From assembly GCA_032358165.1 (NCBI GenBank), contig JAALGY010000036.1, forward strand, positions 310,001-374,000: a stretch of DNA of 64,000 nt, written 5' to 3'. The notes beneath the pieces are model-generated. The model made no database searches. It worked only from the letters and a program-made list of their open reading frames with translations, and was not told where the DNA came from. Below are positions 50,301-64,000 of this stretch, one piece after another. Position numbers and translations under genes: made by a program. The DNA is from Diplosphaera chodatii. Its lineage: Eukaryota > Chlorophyta > Trebouxiophyceae > Prasiolales > Stichococcaceae. Every line of letters starts with the position of its first letter. The first letter of the stretch is position 1.

Positions 50301-50712
50301 AACTCCCTGGCCGCCGCCGCTTGCTCTGGGCCCCCTCGGAACGCCACCAACGCCTCGCCGCTGGCCCGGCCTGCGGACGCCACACAAGCAATGAACGACG
50401 CCCACCCTGGGAGACCGTACCTCAGCAGGTGCAGCGGCCGGTGGATCGGCCATCGCCAGGGCCTGCAGCTGCGCCAGTCGGCCGGCTGTGATGTACAAGC
50501 AATCGTGGAGCGGACGCCGGCGTGCAGGGCGCATGCATGCATGGGGCGTTGACACAGGGAGCCACACCTGCACGGCTGAGCAGCAGGACCTCCAGAGGGC
50601 CGAAGCCCTCGAAGAACAGGGAGATATCCGCTTCGCTCGCGGAATATGGCAGGCCCCGCAGCCGCACCACCGCAGACGCCTCCTGCTGCATGCCCGGTTG
50701 GGATGCCTCCAT
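47315..50712 (-). CDS. RNA-binding protein with three quasi-RRMs, ESRP/fusilli and hnRNP F/H type
   Basis: Likely nuclear splicing or RNA-processing factor; partner RNAs are unknown. The ATG at 50712 gives MEASQPGMQQEASAVVRLRG LPYS, the first quasi-RRM, ending HLGGRYIECDCS near 50255. After an intron of about 430 bp, RRM2 begins VLRLRGLPFSAGPEQVVEFF and ends RMGQRYIEIFVASKPDMQQA. RRM3 starts LKLRGLPYSAGIDDITSWL and ends MMGNRYIECIPYTAPTVRG (about 48830-49200). The RLRGLPYSA opening and GxRYIE ending are typical of ESRP and hnRNP F/H domains. The rest is disordered: RG-rich (YGRGRGMEGGRGGGRMGM), a polyglutamine region near 48195-48265, Pro/Gly/Met-rich exons such as LQWYMPPPGSDAG and GMQVGMAMSPIAAGPYGAV, and a last exon ending PTPAQPEQEGQQ. 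The start may be preceded by a short exon, since a CAG acceptor-like site abuts the ATG. Confidence 0.82.
48195..48265. repeat. CAG-rich repeat encoding glutamine tracts in the triple-RRM protein
   Basis: CTG/CAG repeats read on the minus strand as runs of glutamine broken by Tyr, Phe and Leu (QQQQQYFLQQQLLQQQQQ). It is a low-complexity, probably disordered segment. Confidence 0.75.
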
Positions 50713-51166
50713 ACCTGCAAAACCCCCTACCTACGGGCAGCGCCGCCTGCGGCCGGGCATGGCGGCGGACAGGGCCTCCGCTGCCCCTATGAATGCCCTG
50801 CGTTAACAAGGCTGCAGCCCCGACAACCGCAACGGCCTGTGCCGGGTGGGGACAGGGGGAGTCTGGGGGGTAATCACACTAGCCCTTGCTCATAGCTACC
50901 ATAGCACACGCAGTAGCTGCACATTTCGAAAGCAGGTGCAGCGACCAGAATGGCGTCTGCAGGCCATACCGATCACCTCAGCCAGCGCAGAAAAGGTCAG
51001 CAGTGCCACAGATACGGACGCATCAACACCAGCTGGGTTGCTGCGGTGGCACCTGGACGTCTGTAGACACCAGGTGGTACAGTCCGTGGACGTGCGGGGA
51101 GCACAGTCCTCCGCCTCTGCCCACCTGTTTAGCATCAAGAGTCTCTGGCGCCGGTGGTGAGCCCGC
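50713..51166. promoter_or_regulatory. Intergenic region between divergent RRM protein and MYST acetyltransferase
   Basis: 454 bp between two start codons on opposite strands. No supported gene or repeat was seen. It may include a short 5' exon of the RRM gene. Confidence 0.35.
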
Positions 51167-54197
<3,031 letters not shown>

Positions 54198-54727
54198 AGC
54201 TGACCCAGCATGGAGCAGCAGCAGGCCACCCTGGCAGCCTGTGTCTTGCTATTTCTGACACGACCCAGATTTTGTATACCGGACATGACTGTAGGCAGGC
54301 GCACACTGCTGCACCGACCGCACTTGCAAATGGCTTCGATGTCGTGTCTTGCCGCCAAACCACGTAATGGTTTGCACAGAGAGCACCACCATCCACTGGA
54401 AGCACGTCTGAGCTCACGTAACAAGAGCCGCCTGCACAGTTGCAGCAGGCAGCACCGTTTGGCGAACCTGGATGACCCCTCCCAGCTCAGAGCTGCGCGC
54501 ACATCAGCCAACACTAAACTATCATCAACCCTCACTCGGGACATTCATCAATTTCGCAATCAGTCTCAGCAACGCCTGCGTGTCGAGCACGTCAGCCTTC
54601 AGTCGTGCTGCCTTGCATGCAGGCTGTGGCTGAGAGTGGTTGATCTATCGCACAGGCACCTGACCAATCTCCACCTCAAGGTCAGCAGTTTGAGAGGCCA
54701 CGTTCGACCCGTACGTGCGCTGTGAGG
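54198..54727. other. Intergenic region between MYST gene and mL54
   Basis: 530 bp between two plus-strand genes: the 3' flank of the acetyltransferase and the promoter of mL54. No supported gene, RNA or repeat. Confidence 0.35.
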
Positions 54728-55364
54728 ATGGCTTGTCAGAGAGCTGTTCGTCTCCTGCCTCGCGTCCTGCGTAATGCGGCAGCACGGGAATGTGCATGTG
54801 CCGGCGCATGCAGCAGCAGTGCGGCCGGCACGCAGCATGGCAGCTTGCGTCCAGCAGCTGACGCCGGCAGCTCCAGACCATTCAGCAGCGAAGCACAGCC
54901 GGCAGAGCAGCCACGGATGGCGTCCGGGCTGAACATGATGAAGGGCGGAACGGTGCGCTTCAGTCCCAGACGTCAACTTTGTGTGCCAATCGAAAGCTTG
55001 GGATATATGCAAGTCTGGAAAGTGCACCGTGTTGCTTGACCTTGACCATTCTTCATCGATTGCAGGACCCGCAAATGATGCCAGACAGTGAGTACCCATC
55101 CTGGCTGTGGCAGCTGGGGGAGACGCGGCCGCCGCTCAGCCAGTTGCGGCGCGCGAAAGAGGACGAGCTCAGCTTTGAGCACGTGAGGATCAAGTTGTTG
55201 CTGTTGGCTCTCCAGGCCAGTTGTGCTGCAATATCCGATCACCATGGCACTTGTGCGGCGGTGGCTGATAGCAGCTTCTGTTCATGCAGAAAGAGCGCCA
55301 GCTGAAGCTGGAGAACAGGGAGTTGATACGGGAAAGGAATGCGACCAAGGCCAAGAAGCAGTAG
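54728..55364 (+). CDS. MRPL54: Mitochondrial large-subunit ribosomal protein mL54
   Basis: Component of the mitochondrial 39S-type ribosomal subunit. Three exons join in frame: 54728-54952, 55066-55182 and 55290-55364 (138 residues). The first exon is an Arg/Ala/Ser-rich, acid-poor presequence (MACQRAVRLLPRVLRNAAAR and onward), typical of mitochondrial import. It then reads GLNMMKGGT, joined to DPQMMPDSEYPSWLWQLGE, the family's hallmark SEYPxWLW motif, followed by RPPLSQLRRAKEDELSFEH. The last exon, KERQLKLENRELIRERNATK AKKQ, is the usual basic helix. All parts are normal for the family. Followed by a tandem-repeat gap and the converging cystathionine gamma-synthase gene. Confidence 0.9.
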
Positions 55365-55807
55365 AGCTGTCACGAAGAGGAGCCTTTGCGGTCCTGCTGT
55401 CGTCTGCCACCTGGGGATCTGTTACAATCTGTTGCCAGTTTGCCATGCACCAGCAAGTGGACGGATCCCAACGTCTGATGCTGACAATCAGCACACACAC
55501 CAACAACACCGTGTTGCTGATGTTCTGCTCTGCAACAATGCCAGCCGTATGAAGCGACTGCTCTCTGCCAGTGCTAGCCGTATGAAGCGACTGCTCTCTG
55601 CCAGTTGCGAGCCGTGTGAAGCGGCTGCTCTCTGTGCACCCTGCCGCCAGCGCAGCTGTGCGGGTGCGAAGGGTCTGAAAGCTGAAAGTGCGATGCTCTG
55701 CCAAGCTGCTGCATGCGCGCCACATCTTGTGACCAGTCTGGCAGCCGGCATACCCCAGGGCCGGTCCTCGGGCCCGGGCAGCCGTGATGACACCTGCCGT
55801 GTCCGCA
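55365..55807. other. Convergent intergenic gap with tandem repeats
   Basis: 443 bp between converging stop codons. It contains the 33-bp tandem repeat listed separately and nothing else I can name. Confidence 0.45.
55543..55635. repeat. Tandem repeat, about 2.8 copies of a 33-34-bp unit
   Basis: Copies start at 55543, 55576 and 55610, each beginning AGCCGTATGAAGCGACTG or a close variant (third copy AGCCGTGTGAAGCGGCTG), then CTCTCTG. Copies 1 and 2 are nearly identical; copy 3 has diverged and stops early. It is a minisatellite in a 3' gap, not evidently coding. Confidence 0.85.
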
Positions 55808-58621
<2,814 letters not shown>

Positions 58622-59232
58622 GCCTGTGGCTCGCAGCTGCCCAAGACGCAAGCGTTATAGTGGTGTGGCGTCGGAAATCCACAATCTGTACCCGCGATCT
58701 TGGCCGACGTGCGGATGCGCCCGTATCACGTAGCGGTGCTGAGATCGCGCGGGCCGTCTGATGAAGGTCAGCCGCGCATTGCCTTGTATTATGGCGTCGA
58801 GTGCATGCGCAAACTGTGCCTCAGGGTGGCGACAGGTGACGACTCCAGCCGCACTCGCCATCCGTCAAGCACTTCCGCAAGTGCAGCGCCATCATACACT
58901 TGCATCAGTGCTGAAGTGATCTCGAGTGCAACTACGAAGCTGAACGCTTCCTGACAAGCTGGTTGCACCACAACACTGCTTGCAAAGGCCAACAATCCTT
59001 ACACAGGCCGTGCACACAGTCCTGGACCTGATTGGGACCTTTGCCCGGCGAGCAAATTAGCACCGCAGGGCTGAACCTGACTGCTGGTAGGGCTGCGTGC
59101 GCATGGACTGGCTGCAGATGCCACGATATCTCGCCCCTGCACTTGCCACCTGTGCGCTGCAGCGGTGCAGTCTGCGCTGTTGACTTCACCTGTGAGTGCT
59201 GCAGGTCGAACACTCTCGTTCAGCCGTGCATC
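58622..59232. promoter_or_regulatory. Intergenic region between divergent CGS1 and the zinc-finger gene
   Basis: 611 bp between start codons on opposite strands. No supported exon, RNA gene or repeat was seen. Confidence 0.35.
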
Positions 59233-59984
59233 ATGGTGAGTCACTGTCTGACATGTGACCAACATGCACCAGCTGTCTACGAGAAGGAGAGGGAACAGTG
59301 TCCGGTGTTGGTGCATTGCAACTGAGCGCCATCAAACACATGTTGGGATGGACGTGCCTGCGCCGCTCTTACCTCAGTGTTTTCACCTACATAGGGCGGC
59401 GGCAATGCACAAAAGACAGCAATGGCACGGCAAAAGGCTCAGGAGAAGGCTGCCAAAACCGCCAAGGGCGGCAGTGAGTGCTCTGAACCTGTGACTATAT
59501 TGACCTGCAGCGTGTAAGCCTGCAGCATACCATGCAGTCAAACGTTCAATTGAAAGTGTTGCACACACATGGCAATTGTGTTGCCATACCTCACTTCCTC
59601 GTTGCGTTTTGCTGTGCAGCCAGCCAGCTGAAGGTCAATGCCAAAGCACAGACGCTTGTGGTGAGGCGTATGAAGTGCATTGCAGTTCCTGTTTTCTCTG
59701 CAGGCCCTCCCCTTTGTCTGTGCTGAGTCATCCGTCCCGTGCCTGCGCTGCAGTGTAACGTCTGCCGGCAGACATTCCTGTGCACCTCTAACCGTGCTAA
59801 GTTGCAAGAACATATTGATGGCAAGCACAGCGGCAAGAATGCACACACGTTCGAGGTGAGGGCATTTGCACAGTTGCATCGTTTGTGTGAACAGAGCACA
59901 TCCATACTGTGCTTCGTGTGTGAATTGTGCTGACTTGTGGGTGTGTTTTGCCTGCAGGCTTGTTTCCCAGGGTATACGGGGTAG
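59233..59984 (+). CDS. Small At2g23090-like C2H2 zinc-finger protein (SERF/ZNF706-like)
   Basis: Small conserved eukaryotic protein of unclear biochemical role; ZNF706/SERF relatives are linked to protein aggregation and translation. Five exons join in frame: 59233-59235 (only the ATG), 59395-59473, 59620-59660, 59754-59855 and 59958-59984, giving 83 residues. The product begins MGGGNAQKTAMARQKAQEKA, matching the conserved GGGNxQK start of plant relatives, then AKTAKGGTSQLKVNAKAQTL. The finger is CNVCRQTF plus HIDGKH, with CxxC and HxxxxH-type ligands, and the end is ACFPGYTG. The single-codon first exon is followed by a strong GTGAGT donor. The alternative start at the internal ATG 59422 would lose the conserved GGGN segment. 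Convergent with the TAP38-like gene. Confidence 0.88.
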
Positions 59985-60374
59985 CAGTCGTTAAATGGAA
60001 CGCATGGGTCTGGGAAGTCAGCAGAATAGTTCATGCACTCGTTCGGTGCTCGGATGGGAACGTTTGTGTCTTCGGTAGATCATTCAGGTTGGTGTCATCT
60101 AAGGGTTGTGTCTTCGTTTTTTTGAGGCAGTGTAGGCTGGCATAACCTGGGCATGCAGCCAACATGGAAGACACAGCAGTGCAGCGAAAGAATGCTGGCC
60201 GAGCATACAGTTCTATGTCCACGGCAGATCAAAGTTTGCTCAGACGCCCCTCAGCCGGCATGTCTGATGGTCTGTTTGCATGCTGCAACGAAAGTAAACA
60301 GGCACAGAGGTGCAGGAGCACCTCTGTCAAATACAGTCCGTCTGCTTGCGGACGGCGGCCGATCTTGGCATCGC
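59985..60374. other. Convergent gap between zinc-finger gene and TAP38-like gene
   Basis: 390 bp, more AT-rich than its surroundings and with a T-run near 60115. It holds the 3' flanks of two converging genes. No coding or structural RNA signal seen. Confidence 0.4.
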
Positions 60375-62356
60375 TCACTTGCTGAACATGCGCGTCAGCA
60401 GCCCCTTCTGCTTGGGCTTGGCCCCCGCCCAGCCATTCGGCCCACCGCCAAGGTCGACCACGATGACTGCCACATTGTCGGCTGTGTGCCGCCGCACCGC
60501 AACCTCTGCCAGCTTCTCCGCCACTGCCTGTGCGTTCGCCTTCTTCTTGAAGTTCTGGCGCGCAAAGGAGATCACATCCCGGCTGCCCATCACGTCCCTG
60601 CGGTTCAGGCAAAAGATTCACCCACGCGTCTGCGTGGCGCGCGGTGCAGATCGTGAGATACTGGACGCTCAAGCAGCATGCTGTCACCAGAGGCCGTCTG
60701 AAGCAATGACGAGGAACTCGTCATCAGGGCGCAGTGGCAGTTCCGTCACATCCGGCGCTGCCACGATCGGGCTTTCTTTGAAACTGACGCTGTCTACAAA
60801 CTCCTGGTCCCATTGCCCCACACTGCAGATTGCAGCCACCGTCTGTGACTGTATCTGCCATGCTGAACCGCCATGCGCATGCACTTTTCTTCTTGAGGCA
60901 GCAGATTGCACAACTGTGCGTCGGACAGCATCACGGGACAGCACGCACTCGATGCCGTTTTGCAGCATGTCCTGGCGGCCGGCCTCCTCCTTGAACTGCA
61001 GGTCGCCAAAGGCACGCGACACCGCAATGACATCGCACACACGGCCGTCCTCCACCCACCCGCCCGCTGCCTCCACCCGTTCTATCTCCGCATCCACTAC
61101 TGCGTTGCTGCCATACACCCTGCAGGAGCATGAACTTGGCCTCACTCTCGGCCCTGCTGGGAGCAGCAGATTGGTCTCTTGTGACAGGCAGAAGTGGGTT
61201 GATTCTTCAGACTTGCAGGATAGACAGCACACTGACCAGTGCCAAGCGGCACCAGCACCTATTGCACTGATGACTCCGTGCGGCATGCAACCACAGTACA
61301 CAAAGGAAAGTGTCACCTGTGCTCGGTGGATAGGTCTACTGGACGGCCATTCCGGCACAGCACCGCGCGGCTGTCGCCCACATTTGCCACGATGATCTTA
61401 TCGCGACGCACCAGGGCCACGGTAGCTGTGGAGCCGGACAGCCGCTCGTCTTCGTCTTCCAGCTCTGTGGCATGGGAGAAGTGAATTTTGCTGAAGTTGC
61501 GCTCCTTCGATGGTGCGTATAGCGTGCTGGTAGCCCGCATGGGTCACATGTGGTTGTTGTGTTGGGAGTGATGGGTGCACACCCTTGAGCTCCTCCAGCA
61601 GCAGCTGATCTGCATCTTTGAAGCTCTGCGAAAGCACGTCGCTGAGGCGCAAGGGGGTACAGAGGCCGGTGCTCGCATCGAGGGCTGCAGCACGACACCA
61701 CCGGTCCATGACATCTGGAAGGTGTCAATGCGCATGCCTGGCAGCGGGCACATGTGAGCACGCCAGCATTCGAACAGCTTACCGTTGACCTCGCAAGCCT
61801 CCTCCACGGAGCCTTCGCCTACGATTTCATCGCTGATTGCCTCCGAGAATAGGCCATACAGCCGCTCATTGAGCCAGTCAGCGGCATGGGCACCAGAGTG
61901 TCCATCGAAAAGCACTGCGGGGTGTAGTGAGATCAGGGCTTGGTGACATGGTTTGGCGAACATTCCAAGCTACTGAGCAGTACTGAAAGGCGCACAGCCT
62001 GCTGTGCCATCTGAGGACTCACTTGCCACAAGGAAACCGCAGCGGCCATTGCGGATAATGCTGGTGTAATCCTCCATGCTGTCCCGCGGCCCCTGCAGCC
62101 CTGCTTCCCCGATCTCCCAAGCATCCTCTGGGGCTGCTGCTGTGGCCTCGTCGGCTGTCTGTGCTGGAGCAGCGCTGACGAGCACTGGTGCTGCTGAGAT
62201 TGGTGCCAGGCGTTGGCAACGCTGGGTCCGGTGGCACGTCCGGGGACCCGAGCGTGGAATTTGACAGCTGTTTGTGGACAGATGCGCCAGTGCCGTGTGA
62301 TCGCGCGCAAGCCCGCTGTGAGATAACGCCCCACGGTACATGCCCTGGCAGATCAT
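60375..62356 (-). CDS. PPH1: Chloroplast PP2C-type phosphatase, TAP38/PPH1-like
   Basis: PP2C phosphatase; the plant homologue dephosphorylates LHCII and drives the return to state 1. The ATG at 62356 opens an Arg/His/Ser/Ala-rich presequence, then [20 protein letters not shown] with the first metal ligands, and [20 protein letters not shown] (61850-61920). Next are [59 protein letters not shown] (about 61315-61440), and [20 protein letters not shown] followed by [22 protein letters not shown]. That YGS-EAGGW-SRAFGD block is characteristic of TAP38/PPH1. It continues [31 protein letters not shown] split by an intron at Trp, and [20 protein letters not shown] then [14 protein letters not shown]. 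The end is LLTRMFSK. The metal-binding Asp residues (DGH, DGLWD, DN) are intact. A related PP2C cannot be fully excluded. Confidence 0.88.
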
Positions 62357-62696
62357 CGAACGCACAGCCAAAGGCGCCTCACTGCCTGTTGCACGTCTTC
62401 GCCTGGGCTATGATCAGGACGTCCTGCCACAGCCATTGACGGTGGTCCAGCACGCTGCAAACTGCGGAATCTGCCAATGATCTCACCACTCCATCTCAAG
62501 CTGAAACTTGTCTGACAAACTGCCCTGGAGCAATTACATGGAGAGAAAGGACACGCTGGACTTCCGATTCTCTGAAAGGACAACCAAACCACAAGCTGAT
62601 TGAGAGCGGCTGTGCCTGAAATCATTTCAAATACACCACTACATTGCTGGGGTCTACATGCTCACTTTCACGTACAAATGCTTTGACTGCCAGTGC
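62357..62696. other. Intergenic region upstream of TAP38-like gene
   Basis: 340 bp between two minus-strand genes: promoter side of the phosphatase and 3' flank of the next gene. Less GC-rich; no other signal seen. Confidence 0.35.
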
Positions 62697-64000
62697 TCAG
62701 CCCCGCATGACGTCAAACAGAGACTTCTTCTTCGGCATGGGCGGCTGTGGCCGTTTGGCAGCGCCACTTGGATTGCCACCTGCTGGCGCCTCGGCTGCAG
62801 ATGCTGGAGCGACAGCAGGCGGCTGTGGTGCAGGTGGCTGTGGCACGGCGTCTGGCTGGCTTGGCTGCGCTGCTGAGGGCTGGCGGGGCTCCTGGGGTGG
62901 CGACGCAGGACCCAACAGGCTCTCCATCCTGCAGCAGCAAGCTAGAGGGTACAGCTGGGAACCTGTGTATATGCGCCAAGACTGATGCCCTTCATCACCA
63001 TCGACACGGCGTATGCCAGCAGCTACGAAACAGGAAGCGCACAGTGACAGCTTGGGCTTCCTGGCCACCGCTGGCTGCTGCTGCATGCCCGTCAAAGTCT
63101 GCTGCTGTGCGGCGCCAGCCTGGGCAGCGACCGCCTCAGATGGGGCCTCAGGCGAGAACGTTGCGCCTGCGGTCTGAGCCTTTGCATTCCCCCGCTGTGA
63201 TTGAAGTGCTGCCCGCCGCTGCCGTGTCTCCTCCGACAACTCCACCGGCAGCGTGGCGTCGGGGTCCCGGGGCGGTGGCAGCGTGAACTGCAGCTTGTGG
63301 GGGCTGCCTGCCACTGACGCTGCCTGCCGCGGAGTTGATGACGTGCGCTGTGTTGCCGGCTGCTCTGTCGGTGACAGCGTGAACTGCGGCTTATGGGGGC
63401 TGCCCGCCACTGACGCTGCCCGCCGCGGAGTTGACGGCGTGCGCTGTGTCGCCGGCTGCTCTGCTGGGAGCTGGAATGTTGGGAGTGCTCTGACATCTCC
63501 AAGAGCTGACGCCTCCTCAGCAGCTAGCACCTTGCGACACTGCGCTTGCAGCTGCGCACTCTCGAGCTGCAGAACAGCAGAGCCGTCCATCCTGCAGGAG
63601 GTCACTTTCAGCAGGCATTGGCTCATGATGTACAGCCACCAGCATGGTGGAGGCGCATCAACTTCAGCACATGCAACATGTGCAACGTGATGCATTCTCA
63701 ATGGGGCTACTCACCTGACATACCGCTGCCCGCCTTCCGTCGTGAAAGGCTCGAGGCCACATGAGCCTGCATTCACTGCGGCAGCTGGCTCAGCCGCACG
63801 TCCCGGCTTGTGTGCCCTTGCCAAACCCATTGCGGCAGGTGCTGCCTTTGCCGCCCGGCTGGCACTGCACACAGACATGAGAATATTCTGCATCTGCTGT
63901 CAAGCCCACGAGCAGAGTGTCAAAATGTGCTCCTGGCCTGCTGCTGGTGTAACCTCTGATTGTTGCTGGTGGTCTCCTACCTGGTTGCACCTGGTCGCTT
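62697..64000 (-). CDS. Unrecognised Pro/Ala/Ser-rich protein with internal repeat (5' end outside window)
   Basis: I do not recognise this protein. The visible part has at least three exons. The upstream exon (about 63720-63870) reads GLARAHKPGRAAEPAAAVNA and ends EPFTTEGGQRYV. Across an intron it joins MDGSAVLQLESAQLQAQCRK VLAAEEA, a short likely helix or coiled coil. Then comes a 32-residue tandem repeat (EQPATQRTPSTPRRAASVAG and SPHKPQFTLSP, twice), rich in Ser/Thr-Pro sites that could be kinase targets. It continues LPVELSEETRQRRAALQSQR, then KPKLSL joined across an intron to MESLLGPASPPQEP. The C-terminus is Pro/Ala-rich and ends PMPKKKSLFDVMRG, a basic motif that could be a nuclear localisation or docking signal. 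The N-terminal domain that would identify it lies outside the window. Confidence 0.6.
63270..63461 (-). repeat. 96-bp direct repeat, two copies, within the unrecognised gene
   Basis: Copy 1 at 63366-63461 and copy 2 at 63270-63365 encode 32-residue units differing at only a few residues (TPSTPRRAASVAGSPHKPQF versus TSSTPRQAASVAGSPHKLQF). The phase is preserved, so the duplication is coding and recent. Confidence 0.85.

Noticed and set aside
55543..55635. Repeat unit as a coding peptide repeat (SRMKRLLSA)
   Set aside because: The third copy shifts by one base and breaks the frame, no start or splice context supports it, and it lies between two converging genes.

Overview
This window is nuclear DNA from a eukaryote, most likely a GC-rich photosynthetic green alga of the Chlorella/Coccomyxa (trebouxiophyte) type. 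Genes are dense and protein-coding, and most are cut into many short exons with GT-AG introns of roughly 70-450 bp. Many donors read GTGCG or GTGAG. Several products match land-plant proteins best, from my memory of those families: MED12, ORC6, NUP58, a TAP38/PPH1-type plastid phosphatase, plastid adenylate kinase and cystathionine gamma-synthase. The TAP38/PPH1 homologue, which acts on LHCII, argues for a photosynthetic cell. I see no operons, phage, plasmid, CRISPR array or bacterial ribosome-binding-site pattern.

Layout (strand): VPS9-domain Rab5 GEF, 3' end outside the window (-); MED12 (+); PP4R2 (-); ORC6 (+); YciO/Sua5-like protein (-); NUP58 (-); eIF3k (+); plastid adenylate kinase (-); hexokinase (+); multi-pass membrane metallophosphoesterase (+); XPD helicase (-); MutS2 (+); ESRP/hnRNP-H-like triple-RRM protein (-); MYST histone acetyltransferase (+); mitochondrial ribosomal protein mL54 (+); cystathionine gamma-synthase (-); small At2g23090-like zinc-finger protein (+); TAP38/PPH1-like PP2C (-); an unrecognised repeat-containing protein, 5' end outside the window (-). 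Neighbours mostly alternate strand, giving head-to-head pairs with intergenic gaps of about 0.45-1.0 kb and convergent pairs that are usually only 0.2-0.6 kb apart.

The genes are unrelated housekeeping functions: transcription (MED12, XPD/TFIIH, MYST), replication (ORC6), nuclear pore, translation (eIF3k, mL54), endocytosis (VPS9), sugar and nucleotide metabolism, methionine synthesis, and organelle maintenance or photosynthetic regulation. They do not form a pathway.

For eIF3k, adenylate kinase, YciO, PP4R2, ORC6, mL54, cystathionine gamma-synthase and the zinc-finger gene I worked out complete exon chains that stay in frame from ATG to stop. For the other genes the outer coordinates are firmer than the internal splice sites. 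I did not find a clearly novel multi-gene system. The most unusual single observations are a plant-type MYST acetyltransferase whose zinc-finger cysteines are missing, a start codon that forms an exon by itself, a single-exon hexokinase among intron-rich genes, and a repeat-bearing unknown gene at the right edge.
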